From Saccharibacillus sp. JS10 (GTDB taxonomy: Bacteria > Bacillota > Bacilli > Paenibacillales > Paenibacillaceae): a stretch of 64,000 nucleotides of DNA. Position numbers and translations under genes: made by a program. Within the stretch, counting starts at the first letter, position 1. Every line of letters starts with the position of its first letter. Positions 8,576 to 18,595 of this stretch are shown here, piece after piece. The DNA is taken from the NCBI RefSeq assembly GCF_024436065.1, contig NZ_JANFNS010000003.1, positions 248,001 to 312,000 of the forward strand, in the 5' to 3' direction. The notes under the pieces were generated by a model. It searched no databases, was not told where the DNA came from, and was given only the letters and a program-made list of their open reading frames with translations.

Positions 8576-8647
8576 CTTGTAGGTCTTTTGCCGTATTCGG
8601 ATTCGATGATACGGCATAAGCGCTCAGACAAAGGAGATGACATCGAA

Positions 8648-10693
8648 GTGGCTAAAGCGATTTTTCAAAAAGAACAAAAGGAAAAGGTGAAGCAAAAGAA
8701 ATTTTTCTGGAACATCCGTAATAAGCTTATTGTTTCTTTTCTGTTGGTGCTATTGATCCCAAGCCTTTTGATCGGAACAGTGGCGATCTTGATCGCTCAA
8801 AAAACGGTCGAAAAACAATTGGTAGACAGCGCTACGCAAAGTGTCGATACGGTTAATTCGATCGTTGAGACGCAAGTAAAAGATACGCTGATCGATATCG
8901 ATTATTTCGCCGCTAATGTAACAAAAAATATGACGTCCGAAGCTACCGGAGTAGACGGCGTGCAAAAAAATCTGGCTCAATATTTGCAATTGAATCCAAC
9001 GATTTTGAACATTCACGTCGGAACGACGGAAGGCAAAATGATTCGCGGAAACTTGAAAGCGGCTGCCGATCCGAATTACGATCCGAGAGAACGGGATTGG
9101 TACAAAGAAGCGATGGCAACGCCGGGAAAAACGTACATCTCTCCGGTTACGACCAATAGCGACGGGGTCACCGTTATTCAAATATCCAAAGCTTTGGCTG
9201 ACGGATCGGGCGCTACTGGGCTGTCTCTCAACCTGACACAACTGCGCGAACAAGCGTCGATCAAAGTCGGAAAAGAAGGTTACGTCATTATCGTCGATGC
9301 CGACAAAAACGTAATCGCTTCTCCTAAGGTAGAACCCGGTGATAAGCTGGAGGACCCTGAAGTTAATCCGATGTACGAAAATGCGTCAGGGGAATTCGAT
9401 TATAAATATCAAGGCAAGATGAAAAAGATGATTTTTACAACCAATGAAGCGACGGGTTGGAAAATCGCAGGTACGATGTATAAAACGGAAATCAGCCAAG
9501 CTAGCGCGAATATCACCACTGCCGTAATAGTCGTACTGGTTATCGCGACACTTCTCGCTCTGCTCTTTATTTTCTTCTTCACCCGTTCGCTGCTTCGTCC
9601 GATCCGGCGTTTGCAAGAAACAGCAAAAGCAGTGAGTGAAGGCGATTTGACGGTAGTGATCGAAACGAAAAGCAAAGACGAAGTTGGCGCACTGTCTAGA
9701 CATTTCGAAAATATGGTAGGCAATTTGCGCATGATGATTCTCGGCGTTCAAGAAACGACCGAGCAAGTCTCGGCTTCGGCTGAACAATTGTCGGCAAGCG
9801 CCGAGCAAACGACGAAAGCGATTGAACATTCGACGCTGGCTGTCCAAGAATTGGCTGAAGGCGCAGAGCAGCAAGTGACAAGCGTTGCCGAAGGTTCGCA
9901 ACAAATGAGCCGTATGGCAAATGATGTTCATGTTATGTCGGATCGGATGCAGCAGATTACAACTTCGATGCGTGAAACTTCGGGTGCAGCCGCATCCGGT
10001 AACGATGCCGCCGACCATGCGATGAAACAAATGAACAGTATTCAAGAAACGGTGACGCAATTAGGTACCGTCGTCCAATCGCTCAACGCTCGTTCGGTTG
10101 ATATCTCCGGTATGGTAGACGTCATCGCATCGATCTCGCAACAAACGAATCTGCTTGCTTTGAATGCTTCGATCGAAGCCGCCCGTGCCGGAGAAGCCGG
10201 ACGCGGATTCGCGATCGTTGCCGGAGAAGTCCGCAAACTTGCCGAAGAATCGGGTAATTCTGCCGCTCAGATCGGCGAACTCGTTCACAATATCCGTCAA
10301 GATATGGACTCAGCTCTCGGTGCGATGCACACCGCTCAAAGCCGCGTCGGCGAAGGCTTGCAAGCCGTGAACACATCGGGACAATCCTTCGCACAGATCC
10401 GTGACGCCGTCGAAGCGACCGTGCATACACTCGACGATCTCGCTTCTACGACGAAACAAATGGAAAGCGGAGCCTCCCGCGTTGCGGATGCAATGAGCAG
10501 CATCTCCAAAGTTACGCAAGAATCGGCAGCGAACACGGAATCCGTCTCCGCGTCTTCCGAAGAACAACTTGCCGCCGTCCAAGAGATCGCTTCGTCATCC
10601 GCGCATCTGAACAGCATGGCTGAAAACCTGCAAGAACTTGTAGGTAAATTCAAAATGATCGAAGACGGGCAAGAACGCAAATCGATCCTTTAA
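8648..10693 (+). CDS. Methyl-accepting chemotaxis protein (dCache-HAMP-MA)
   Basis: About 681 residues. A cytosolic basic start is followed by a first membrane helix ([20 protein letters not shown]), a dCache-type sensor domain containing [11 protein letters not shown] and TYISPVT, a second helix ([19 protein letters not shown]), HAMP ([18 protein letters not shown]), and a long MA signalling domain whose hairpin tip is [20 protein letters not shown]. It senses a small extracellular ligand and controls CheA. The frame is open from a TTG at 8588 and also has an ATG at 8606, but neither has a ribosome binding site. GTG at 8648 has AAAGGAG 11 bases upstream and is preferred. There is no CheR-tether pentapeptide at the C-terminus. 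Confidence 0.9.
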   Translation: MAKAIFQKEQKEKVKQKKFFWNIRNKLIVSFLLVLLIPSLLIGTVAILIAQKTVEKQLVDSATQSVDTVNSIVETQVKDTLIDIDYFAANVTKNMTSEATGVDGVQKNLAQYLQLNPTILNIHVGTTEGKMIRGNLKAAADPNYDPRERDWYKEAMATPGKTYISPVTTNSDGVTVIQISKALADGSGATGLSLNLTQLREQASIKVGKEGYVIIVDADKNVIASPKVEPGDKLEDPEVNPMYENASGEFDYKYQGKMKKMIFTTNEATGWKIAGTMYKTEISQASANITTAVIVVLVIATLLALLFIFFFTRSLLRPIRRLQETAKAVSEGDLTVVIETKSKDEVGALSRHFENMVGNLRMMILGVQETTEQVSASAEQLSASAEQTTKAIEHSTLAVQELAEGAEQQVTSVAEGSQQMSRMANDVHVMSDRMQQITTSMRETSGAAASGNDAADHAMKQMNSIQETVTQLGTVVQSLNARSVDISGMVDVIASISQQTNLLALNASIEAARAGEAGRGFAIVAGEVRKLAEESGNSAAQIGELVHNIRQDMDSALGAMHTAQSRVGEGLQAVNTSGQSFAQIRDAVEATVHTLDDLASTTKQMESGASRVADAMSSISKVTQESAANTESVSASSEEQLAAVQEIASSSAHLNSMAENLQELVGKFKMIEDGQERKSIL

Positions 10694-10730
10694 TCAAAGT
10701 TTGAATGAAATGTATGTAAAAGTCACTTCC

Positions 10731-10770
10731 AAGAACCTTTCTGACCGCTTTTCGGTCAGAAAGGTTCTTT
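10731..10770 (+). terminator. Terminator after the chemoreceptor gene
   Basis: AAGAACCTTTCTGACC and GGTCAGAAAGGTTCTT form a perfect 16-base stem with a 7-base loop and a short T-run. Confidence 0.92.
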
Positions 10771-10835
10771 GTTATTCGGAGCTACAATATATTAAAAAAT
10801 CATATCCCAATACAACTATCGAAGGTCCGATACAT

Positions 10836-10875
10836 AAAAAAGCCTTTGCCGCATGATTTCCACGCGGCAAAGGCT
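10836..10875 (-). terminator. Terminator of the TerB/ATPase/helicase operon
   Basis: On the minus strand AGCCTTTGCCGC pairs with GCGGCAAAGGCT and is followed by six T. It lies 35 bases past the helicase stop codon. Confidence 0.92.
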
Positions 10876-10909
10876 ATTCTTGATTTATTGCGTTTCCGCA
10901 CACTCTCTA

Positions 10910-13102
10910 TCAGAAAATCCCTTTCAACCCTCGGCGTAACCCTTCCAGATCCAGCCCATCTGCGGCAAAAGCAGAACGGATCAGACCCGGCGGCGCAAAT
11001 TCGTCGTATTTGCCGAGATAAGGCGCTTCGAACTCGTCGAGCAGTGCAATCGGATCTTCCATCCGTTCGCTTTCCGATAGAATCAAATGCTCCAATTCGT
11101 CCGCATCGGTGCGACCCGCTACAACCATATAATGCGGCTCCATCGGCACAATCGAGCGCAGCGACAATTGCTGAGACAGATTGTTTTTCAGCAATCGCTC
11201 CAGCGTTCGGTATTCCCGGCTACCGATCCACGGCATGACGAACATCGAATCGCCGCCTGCCGGAAGCACCAAGCGCTCGGTCAGCCCTGTCTCGCGAGAA
11301 AGTCGCCGTGCGCGCTCAAGCCGCGCCGCCGCATTTGGAGCAAGATACGGATACAACGTATTTTCCCGCAAAATATCGCGCATTTTGCGTACGATTCGCG
11401 TGTGCATATCGCCGCCTGCTCCGAGCCAAAGCGTATCGACTTTGCCTTTGGCATGCTTGACGTATACGGCTTTGTGACGGTTATCGACTTCTTCGACTTT
11501 CCACAGTCGTCCGGCAAGGGAAAAGCAATACCCCGCTGGCGGTACCGTCGTAATCGATCCGATCTCTTCCGAACCGTCATAGACCGAATGTTCTTCTTCG
11601 TCTTGGAAGACGGCATAAAACCGGTAATGACCCGATACCCGCTCGCCCATCAAACCGACGATCAACATTCCGTCTTCGGTCTGCTCGATATGATCGGTCG
11701 CAAGCAGATGTTCCAGCAATTCCCGGTACTGATCGGTCGTAAAGTTGGCAAAAGGCGGCAACGTCAGTACCGAACGCGCAAGTTCGCCCGGATCGGCTTC
11801 GCCAAAGCTTCGCAAGACGCTCATCGTCTGATGATACAGCAGACCCAATGGCAATTTGCGGACGACTTGCGGCTCGATCCATTTTTCTTTGACATATAAT
11901 TCGCAGACCGCGATAGCGCGGAGCAGAGTCCACGGCATCCGCGACGGAAGCTGCGCTTCTTCGTCGTCTTCTTCGGCGCATACGAACATCATCTCCGCGA
12001 CAGCGCCTTCGCGTCGACCGGAACGTCCCAGCCGCTGCACGAAACTGGCACAAGAATACGGCGCACCAAGCTGCATGACCCGCTCCAGACTTCCGAGGTC
12101 AATCCCAAGTTCCAATGTGAGTGTCGCGGCGGCAACCGCCGGCCCATGACCTTCACGTAGCGCGGCTTCGGCTTCTTCGCGCAGCATCGACGAGATACTG
12201 CCGTGATGCACGTGGAACACATCGGGTTGCTGCCGCATTTCGGCGATCCGGCGCATTTCAAGAATCGTCGTCTCCGCTGTAGTCCGACTATTGGTAAAGA
12301 CCAAGGCTTTTTTCAAATGCGTATGGTCGTAAATAAAGTTGTTGTACGACTTTTTGGCGTTTTCCAAAGCTTCGCTTTGTCGTTCGTCCCGAGCATCCGG
12401 CATCGCGAAATTTTCAATCGATAATCGCAGTTTGCGCCCGCCGGGCGGCGAGACGAGTTCAACCGGCGTATACGTTCCTCCAGCTAACCAAGCTTTGACC
12501 GAATCGTAATCGCCAAGCGTCGCCGATAATCCGATCCGGCGCGGCGAACAGCCTGCCATCCGCGATAATCTCTCCAATTGACTCAGCACCTGCGAACCGC
12601 GATCCGCCCCCATAAAAGCATGGACTTCGTCGATCACAATAAAACGCAAATCGCCGAACAAAGCCGGGATCGCGTTCGGACGATTCATCAGCAGCCCTTC
12701 GAGCGACTCCGGAGTGATCTGAAGGACACCGGATGGATTGCGCATGACCTTTGTTTTTTCCGATTGCGGAACGTCGCCATGCCAATGCCAGACCGGAATA
12801 TGCGCATCTCGCATCAGCCCTTCCAGCCGCTGAAACTGATCGTTAATCAGCGCTTTGAGCGGCCCGATATAGAGAATCCCGACCGAAGACGAAGGCTCTT
12901 GATCCAATAGCGTCAATGCCGGGAAAAAGGCGGCCTCCGTCTTGCCCGAAGCCGTGCCGGACGCAATCAGCATATGATGATTCGTATCCAAAATCACCCG
13001 GCTCGCTTCGACTTGCACTTCGCGCAATTCTTCCCAGCCGCTGCGATAAATATATTCTTGGATAAACGGCGCCAGTCGGTAAAACGGATGTTCCGCGCTC
13101 AC
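10910..13102 (-). CDS. DEAD/DEAH-box superfamily 2 helicase (partner of BrxD-like ATPase)
   Basis: 730 residues. Motif I is ASGTASGKTEAA (about residue 47), motif Ia YIGPLKALINDQ, motif II VIDEVHAFMG (DEVH), motif III GLSATLGD, motif IV-like ALVFTNSRTTAE, and motif VI QRLGRSGRREG. This is a complete SF2 core of Lhr/DEAD type, plus a C-terminal extension of about 300 residues of unknown fold. It should be an ATP-driven DNA or RNA translocase. The GTG start overlaps the stop of the upstream ATPase gene by 4 bases. The same helicase-ATPase pairing is known from BREX-related and Ter-associated DNA-processing loci, so a role in DNA surveillance or defence is likely but not proven. Confidence 0.88.
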   Translation of the reverse strand: MSAEHPFYRLAPFIQEYIYRSGWEELREVQVEASRVILDTNHHMLIASGTASGKTEAAFFPALTLLDQEPSSSVGILYIGPLKALINDQFQRLEGLMRDAHIPVWHWHGDVPQSEKTKVMRNPSGVLQITPESLEGLLMNRPNAIPALFGDLRFIVIDEVHAFMGADRGSQVLSQLERLSRMAGCSPRRIGLSATLGDYDSVKAWLAGGTYTPVELVSPPGGRKLRLSIENFAMPDARDERQSEALENAKKSYNNFIYDHTHLKKALVFTNSRTTAETTILEMRRIAEMRQQPDVFHVHHGSISSMLREEAEAALREGHGPAVAAATLTLELGIDLGSLERVMQLGAPYSCASFVQRLGRSGRREGAVAEMMFVCAEEDDEEAQLPSRMPWTLLRAIAVCELYVKEKWIEPQVVRKLPLGLLYHQTMSVLRSFGEADPGELARSVLTLPPFANFTTDQYRELLEHLLATDHIEQTEDGMLIVGLMGERVSGHYRFYAVFQDEEEHSVYDGSEEIGSITTVPPAGYCFSLAGRLWKVEEVDNRHKAVYVKHAKGKVDTLWLGAGGDMHTRIVRKMRDILRENTLYPYLAPNAAARLERARRLSRETGLTERLVLPAGGDSMFVMPWIGSREYRTLERLLKNNLSQQLSLRSIVPMEPHYMVVAGRTDADELEHLILSESERMEDPIALLDEFEAPYLGKYDEFAPPGLIRSAFAADGLDLEGLRRGLKGIF

Positions 13103-14649
13103 AGATCAAGCTCCGCCAAAATATCGTCCGGCTGATCTTGATTTTCAGCTTTTGGAGCGGAAGATTTCGGTTCTTCGCGTAACCCTTCTACATCTTCGCC
13201 TTTTTCAAAACCGCCACCTCGCGGGCGAAACGGCGCCGGCGCCGAAGCTGCAACCGGAGCTGAAGCCGATACCGCAAACTCTTCACGACGCTCGTCTTCT
13301 TTTTGCAACGTAGGATTGGGCATTTGATTTGCTTTGGACGCCGAAGCTCCAAGCCCGCTAAATTCTCCGTGGTTTTGCGCAGATCTTCCGACTACGTCAG
13401 GCAGCAGCTCGTCAAAGCTACGTTCCGGATACTGATGCAGCGTATTGAGCAAATCCATAAAATCGCGTACCACTTCGCGCGTCGTCAGCAGCGCGTCTGC
13501 GCCCATTCGTCCGAGTTCCGATTCCATAAATCTTGTCAATTGTTGCTGATCGAGCGCTGCCTCATATCCGTAATGTAACGCGTGCAGATCACGCAGTTTT
13601 TCGAGCAATACTAAAATCTCGGCATGAGACAACATTTCTAATTTCAAAATAGGCCCTGCGTAATGCAGCATCCCTGCACCTTCGCCGAAACGCCCCGCAA
13701 CCAGGCGCGAACGCAGCGCATCGTAACTAAACAGCCCCCGGCGCTGATCTTCCACGAACTGCGGCGTGCCCCCAAGGAATATGCCTAAATGCTGCGCTTT
13801 GCCTTGCATCGTATCGTTAAAGATCGTAAGCAGCTTTTCATAATTGCTTTGCCGAGACACGGTGTTCGTGATTTTGTATAGATTGACGCCTTCGTCGATA
13901 AACAGCAGCAATCCTTTGTACCCGATCTTCGACATGAACTCTGCCCAAATCTTCATATAATCGTACCAGTTATCGTCGTCGATAATGACGCCGACCCCTA
14001 ACGTTTTGCGCGCTTCGGTCTTGGTCGGAAACTCACCGCGCAACCAACGCAGCGCATTTTGTTTTAGCTCGTCGTCCGACATTTTATAACCGTTCCAATA
14101 CGCGGACAAGACGCGCGCAAAGTCAAAGCCGTGCACCATATGTTCCATATTGCCTGTCACTTCAAAAATCATTTTTTCCACTTGAACATGCAGATTTTCA
14201 TCGTCCGGTCGCAAGCCTTGCTCGTTCATCACTTGCTGTTGCAGCGACGCGAACCATTTTTGCAAAATCGCTTCCAGCGCGCCGCCGTCCGGACGTGTGC
14301 GCGTCGAAAGATGGGTCATCAGCTCTCTGTACGTGCCCAGACCTTGACCTTTGGTTCCGACCAATCGGCGCTCCGGCGACAAGTCCGCATCGGCTACGAC
14401 AAAATCGCGATCCATCGCATAATTGCGCAAAATCTGGATCAGAAAACTTTTGCCGCTCCCGTACCTGCCTGTAATGAGCTTGAACGCTGCGCCACCTTCG
14501 GCAACATTGCCAAGCTCTCGCAGAACCGATTCAATCTCCAGTTTTCGTCCGACCGCTATATATTCAAGCCCGATCCGCGGCACTACGCCTGCACTCAATG
14601 AATTAACGAGCGCTGACGAGATTCGCTTCGGGATCTTCAGTTGATTCAT
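13099..14649 (-). CDS. ATP-binding protein, BrxD-like (DUF2791)
   Basis: 516 residues from the ATG at 14649, which has GGAGGTG 8 bases upstream; the frame stays open to 14691 but that extension has no ribosome binding site. The P-loop is LITGRYGSGKSFLIQIL (about residue 55) and Walker B LLFIDEGVNLY, followed by the sensor-like segment LGIFLGGTPQFVEDQRRGLF, all characteristic of the DUF2791/BrxD AAA-type ATPases. Residues past about 420 are low-complexity and Ala/Pro/Glu rich, probably a disordered tail. It is the middle gene of the operon and is translationally coupled to the helicase. BrxD-family ATPases occur in BREX type 2-like loci; here no PglX/PglZ genes are present. Confidence 0.85.
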   Translation of the reverse strand: MNQLKIPKRISSALVNSLSAGVVPRIGLEYIAVGRKLEIESVLRELGNVAEGGAAFKLITGRYGSGKSFLIQILRNYAMDRDFVVADADLSPERRLVGTKGQGLGTYRELMTHLSTRTRPDGGALEAILQKWFASLQQQVMNEQGLRPDDENLHVQVEKMIFEVTGNMEHMVHGFDFARVLSAYWNGYKMSDDELKQNALRWLRGEFPTKTEARKTLGVGVIIDDDNWYDYMKIWAEFMSKIGYKGLLLFIDEGVNLYKITNTVSRQSNYEKLLTIFNDTMQGKAQHLGIFLGGTPQFVEDQRRGLFSYDALRSRLVAGRFGEGAGMLHYAGPILKLEMLSHAEILVLLEKLRDLHALHYGYEAALDQQQLTRFMESELGRMGADALLTTREVVRDFMDLLNTLHQYPERSFDELLPDVVGRSAQNHGEFSGLGASASKANQMPNPTLQKEDERREEFAVSASAPVAASAPAPFRPRGGGFEKGEDVEGLREEPKSSAPKAENQDQPDDILAELDL

Positions 14650-14693
14650 ATTCAGACACCTCCACATGTTGCCTTGCTCGAAACTCCGCATCA

Positions 14694-14707
14694 GCGGAAC
14701 GTTCCGC
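14694..14707. promoter_or_regulatory. Perfect 14-base palindrome inside the operon
   Basis: GCGGAACGTTCCGC lies between the TerB-domain gene and the ATPase gene, 45 bases upstream of the ATPase start. It has no T-run. It could be an operator or an RNA hairpin acting on the intergenic mRNA. It does not match the Firmicute LexA box (CGAAC-N4-GTTCG) exactly. Confidence 0.35.
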
Positions 14708-14737
14708 CAACACTATACCATACTCTTTGCTTACGGT

Positions 14738-17700
14738 TCATGCCGGATATAACTGTTCTAAAATCGGCAGATACTCTTCCAGCACTTCACCTGCATCAAT
14801 CAACAAGTCACCGATCGTTTCCATCGCGGCTTCGTTAATTCGGTCAATGACCGTCTCCGGCAATTCGCCTGCGGCACCGGCAATCTTCATACGCTCCGCT
14901 TCATCTTGCTTGCGAAGTACCGCTTGAATCATCTGCCGATCTATCGGATTCAACAGCGTTGCAAAAGCTTGCCAATCGTCATCCAACTGCGCAAGTTCCC
15001 AGTCATTTTCGGATAGCGACCCTTCCGGTTCATCTTCGGATTTGGATTCAACATAGGGCTTATCCGCAGACACATCCAGCTCAACATCGAAAAAGATCGC
15101 GCCCGGTACAGCTTCATTTGGCTCGTCTTCAATCGGCTCAGCTTCTGGAAGTTCAAGTTCGACCCTAGAGAAACTTTCTTCGTCTTGAGCTTCGATGTCC
15201 GGCTTCTGTTCTTCAGGCGTCTCCGCTGGATAAAGCTTCGCTTCTTCTGCGTTGTTCATCAACTCTCCCGTTAACATCCGCAATACTTCGTCGGAATCCC
15301 GGCGCAGTTTATTCAATTCTTCAAGATCGAATTTCACTTCGGGCAGCTTCGGCGGTTGCGGCAAGACTCGATCTTCCGGCGGTACAAGCTCACGCTCTAC
15401 GGCTGCGGCAACAGCTTCGGCAATTCCAGCGTCCAGCTTGATTCCGCGTAATCGACCGCCGAATTTCAGATGCGCGCGAAGTTCATTTTCCGTAAGCCGC
15501 ACCACTTGCGTCATCAAATCCCGAAGCTCGGTATGCAGACTCCATTTCGGCGCGCGGATCAGCAGCGTTCGTCCGTAAGCTTCAGGATCGTACACTGCAC
15601 TTCGGAACAGATAGCGCTCGGTTAAACGGATATCTGCTTCTTTGTTGAATAATCCGGTCAAACGTACACCTTTTGTTTCTGTCGCGTATTCATCAATAGC
15701 AGCAATTACATGCGGCAGTACGCGTTGGAACACTTTTTTTCCGGTATCTTTATAAAAACGGCTCGTCGTCAGATCGTAATCAGACAATCTAGCAATCAGT
15801 TCCCATGTCAGATCTACAGGGCTATTCTCCAAACGCTTTGCTAACTCCATATCCAACAGTTCGCCTTTTAGCTCTCCCGCAGTTTGTTCAAGTACATTAG
15901 ATTCGGGCAAATCCAACGTATGAACCATAGCAAATTCGCGCACCCAATCCCCCATATACCCATCCAAACGTCGGAATCTGGCACGGTAGGCCTCCCATAC
16001 GCGGATCATCGACGTCAAGCCTTCTTGCGGATCGCTCCAACCAACGCCGTTAATCAATTCATAGATGTAGATAAATAGATAAGATAGATCGGTCTCGACT
16101 TTTTCGCCTTGCCTAAATTCCGTTCGCCAATAAAAATACCAGTCTTCTTGCTCAGGCTTCATTGCCGCGTACGTTGGCCAATAGCTAGAAAACGGCGCGA
16201 AAGGCACTTCTTGTGACGTTCGATCTTCATTTTCTTTGGCATAACGAATAAATTCGCGTTCCGCAGATTGCTGCGACGTCGGTCGGATCGGACGAGCCTC
16301 GCCGCCGTAGATCGGCGAACGGCTTTGCGAGGGCATCTTCGATGCCGAACGCGGTGACTCCGGCTTAGAAGTTTGTGTATCTTTTGTATTCGGCTCCGCG
16401 CCGATTCTTGGCGGAATCGCCATTCCGCGGCGCGGAGAAGCTTCGTGCCGGGAAGGGCTATCCGTTTCGACGAACATCTCCGCCATCCCGTTTTCTTTTC
16501 GCCATGAAGGCAGTTCGAAATTCGGAACATCGCGTAGCGGAGGACGTGCGCTGACCGCGGATCGTTCGGTTTCTGGATTCAGCAGCAGATAACTTCTCGT
16601 CACTGAATCGTATAACTTGAGCAAGCGAATCTGCACCGCTCGAACGCGTGCGTCATTCATTGCGCCTTCGTCCGAATAGACGGCGATCCGCACACTTATT
16701 TCTGCGGAGTCGAGCCGACTGAACAACCGCGTCTCGTCGGAACGCACAGAAAGATCCGGCTCAAGCATCAGCAAAATATCGCCTTGGAGCCGAAGAGTCT
16801 CGTCGGTTCGTTGAAGCGAAGACACCGGAACCAAGATCAATCCTGCCTCTTCGTTCAGCTTAGACTCCGCTTTGTCACTGAGCCAATAGGGCGCTACGTC
16901 AAGCTGCGTTGCTTGAACAAGCTCCGTCAATTCTTCCCGGCGACCGACCACAAGCAGTCGGCAATCTGGAGCTTCGGCAAGTTTCTCCGCGACCCAGATC
17001 GCAAGTTCGGGCAGCCAATGTTTGACGCCGCCATAGATGCCGCCGTTCATCCCCCATCCTGCCAAATAGCGCAGATGGGTAAGCGCGGGCTGCGCGCCTT
17101 CAAGCTTTGCAGCTTGCGGCCCTTCCAGAGCAAGCGGCAATTCACCTGCCGCTGCATCACTCGGCAACCCGATTCGTTGCCGATACGAGAATCCGGCAGT
17201 GATCATGCCGGATGCCCCGCCGCCCGCGCCATGCTCACGCAGGCTTCGGGCAAATTCCGGCGCCTCCAAGTCGATCCATCCGTCTTGGAGACGCAAATAC
17301 CGACGCCCGTCGCTCCAGGCGTCGGTCAATTCAGCGGCGGTGAACGATTGCCCGCCCGCGCTCAATACCGGTTCGGCGCGTACCTCGCCAACCCCTCTTT
17401 CTAAGACCGGGCCTCCGCGCAGCGACCAGCGCCAGTCGGACGCATCGTAGATCCGATGCAAATCGCGGAACTTCGGCAACGCTTCGCCACTTGCCATCGC
17501 TCCCCAATCTTTTTCGAGTAAGCGGGCGAACTCCGCTAGCTGCTTGCCTTCGGCTTTGCCGCCTTGTTCGCTACCGAACAGGCGGACAATTTCGGTCGTA
17601 TCCAAAGCCGGACGCAGCCAAAACTGAACGGTCTGCTGTGATTGCAGACTTACCGATTCTACCGTTGCCTTTGCTTCCGGCAGCGCAGTCAGCGGAAGAT

Positions 17701-18424
17701 CATTTTGAACCTCATCGCTCCAAGCCGGTTCTACCTGGTAACCCGGCAAATCTTGCAACCGTATCAGATGTGCCGGATTCGAAATACGTACCTGCACAGA
17801 ATCGACATCACAATTCACTACTTCAATTTGTCCAACCGGCTTCTCGTTATATTCGATCTCGCTAGACACCTTCAGCAGACGCTGCCGCATCGAAGGAATG
17901 GCTTTTACCAATAATTCTTGCCACTCGTCTATCCCGATTCGGCGTCCGATCCAGTCCAGGTCGTCGTCTTCAAATCCCGGCAAATCAATCAGTTCATAGC
18001 CGTGATCGCTGAACCGTCCAAACCAACCGGATTCCAGATAGGTGGCCCCTTCCGGCAAACGCCCGATCAATGAAGAACGTTCAAAGTCGAGAAAAAAGGT
18101 TAAGCCGTAATCGGCTTCCGAATCGGCAAGTAGCGCCAATTGCACTTCGTCGCCCATATGAAGATGCAGCCCCGGCGCATCTCCTCGCTCTATAGCCCGA
18201 AGCAGCGTATCGCGGACGACCAATAACCGCGAGACACGAATCGGCGTTTCTTCTTGGTTCAATCGGTATTCCTTCAACATATAATGCGGAAGCAATGTCA
18301 GCGCATCTCGAAGCAGAACGGGGCCTTCCCCGTCCGTTGCGCTTAGCCAAAATGTGCCTCTACTGTCCAAGCTCAGATATAGGTGATAAGCATCCGTCGC
18401 GGATTTTGCAAAAAAGTCGCTCAT
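14738..18424 (-). CDS. Large TerB-N/TerB-C domain protein with degenerate SNF2-like region
   Basis: 1228 residues. The C-terminal half contains a TerB-N-like domain (about 745-880: KPEQEDWYFYWRTEFRQGEK, DLSYLFIYIYELINGVGW) and ends with a TerB-C-like domain (about 1140-1228: NPIDRQMIQAVLRKQDEAER ... EEYLPILEQLYP). An acidic linker lies between. The first 600 residues end in a region whose order (LRYLAGWGMNGGIYGGVKHW, then LLVVGRREEL, then GDILLMLEPDLSV) looks like the N-terminal lobe of an SNF2 helicase, but with neither a Walker A lysine nor a DEAH box. TerB domains are linked in the literature to stress and DNA-processing complexes with AAA ATPases and SF2 helicases, which is the context seen here. 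It is the first gene of the operon. Confidence 0.8.
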   Translation of the reverse strand: MSDFFAKSATDAYHLYLSLDSRGTFWLSATDGEGPVLLRDALTLLPHYMLKEYRLNQEETPIRVSRLLVVRDTLLRAIERGDAPGLHLHMGDEVQLALLADSEADYGLTFFLDFERSSLIGRLPEGATYLESGWFGRFSDHGYELIDLPGFEDDDLDWIGRRIGIDEWQELLVKAIPSMRQRLLKVSSEIEYNEKPVGQIEVVNCDVDSVQVRISNPAHLIRLQDLPGYQVEPAWSDEVQNDLPLTALPEAKATVESVSLQSQQTVQFWLRPALDTTEIVRLFGSEQGGKAEGKQLAEFARLLEKDWGAMASGEALPKFRDLHRIYDASDWRWSLRGGPVLERGVGEVRAEPVLSAGGQSFTAAELTDAWSDGRRYLRLQDGWIDLEAPEFARSLREHGAGGGASGMITAGFSYRQRIGLPSDAAAGELPLALEGPQAAKLEGAQPALTHLRYLAGWGMNGGIYGGVKHWLPELAIWVAEKLAEAPDCRLLVVGRREELTELVQATQLDVAPYWLSDKAESKLNEEAGLILVPVSSLQRTDETLRLQGDILLMLEPDLSVRSDETRLFSRLDSAEISVRIAVYSDEGAMNDARVRAVQIRLLKLYDSVTRSYLLLNPETERSAVSARPPLRDVPNFELPSWRKENGMAEMFVETDSPSRHEASPRRGMAIPPRIGAEPNTKDTQTSKPESPRSASKMPSQSRSPIYGGEARPIRPTSQQSAEREFIRYAKENEDRTSQEVPFAPFSSYWPTYAAMKPEQEDWYFYWRTEFRQGEKVETDLSYLFIYIYELINGVGWSDPQEGLTSMIRVWEAYRARFRRLDGYMGDWVREFAMVHTLDLPESNVLEQTAGELKGELLDMELAKRLENSPVDLTWELIARLSDYDLTTSRFYKDTGKKVFQRVLPHVIAAIDEYATETKGVRLTGLFNKEADIRLTERYLFRSAVYDPEAYGRTLLIRAPKWSLHTELRDLMTQVVRLTENELRAHLKFGGRLRGIKLDAGIAEAVAAAVERELVPPEDRVLPQPPKLPEVKFDLEELNKLRRDSDEVLRMLTGELMNNAEEAKLYPAETPEEQKPDIEAQDEESFSRVELELPEAEPIEDEPNEAVPGAIFFDVELDVSADKPYVESKSEDEPEGSLSENDWELAQLDDDWQAFATLLNPIDRQMIQAVLRKQDEAERMKIAGAAGELPETVIDRINEAAMETIGDLLIDAGEVLEEYLPILEQLYPA

Positions 18425-18539
18425 GGTACTCCCCTAACTCATCTTCCTGATTTTTTCGATTTTTTCATTATATCATCGTTTACGGGCAGATAAATCATTT
18501 TCGATCATAAAAGGCGAACCTGTTTTCGCTTTTGTACTC

Positions 18540-18570
18540 AAAAACGCCCTTCGGCAAACATGAAGGGCGT
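18540..18570 (-). terminator. Terminator of the second chemoreceptor gene
   Basis: On the minus strand ACGCCCTTC pairs with GAAGGGCGT, followed by TTTTTG. It lies 26 bases past the stop codon at 18596. The rest of 18425-18595 is short promoter sequence for the TerB operon. Confidence 0.88.
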
Positions 18571-18595
18571 CATTAATAAAGCTCAAATTTGTAAC

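Noticed and set aside
11087-11899. 270-residue and several other open frames opposite the helicase and TerB genes
   Set aside because: Shadow frames due to codon bias of the real minus-strand genes; no family resemblance.
10910-18424. A complete BREX system
   Set aside because: No PglX methylase, PglZ phosphatase, BrxC or BrxL-like gene is present; only the BrxD-like ATPase and a helicase resemble BREX parts.
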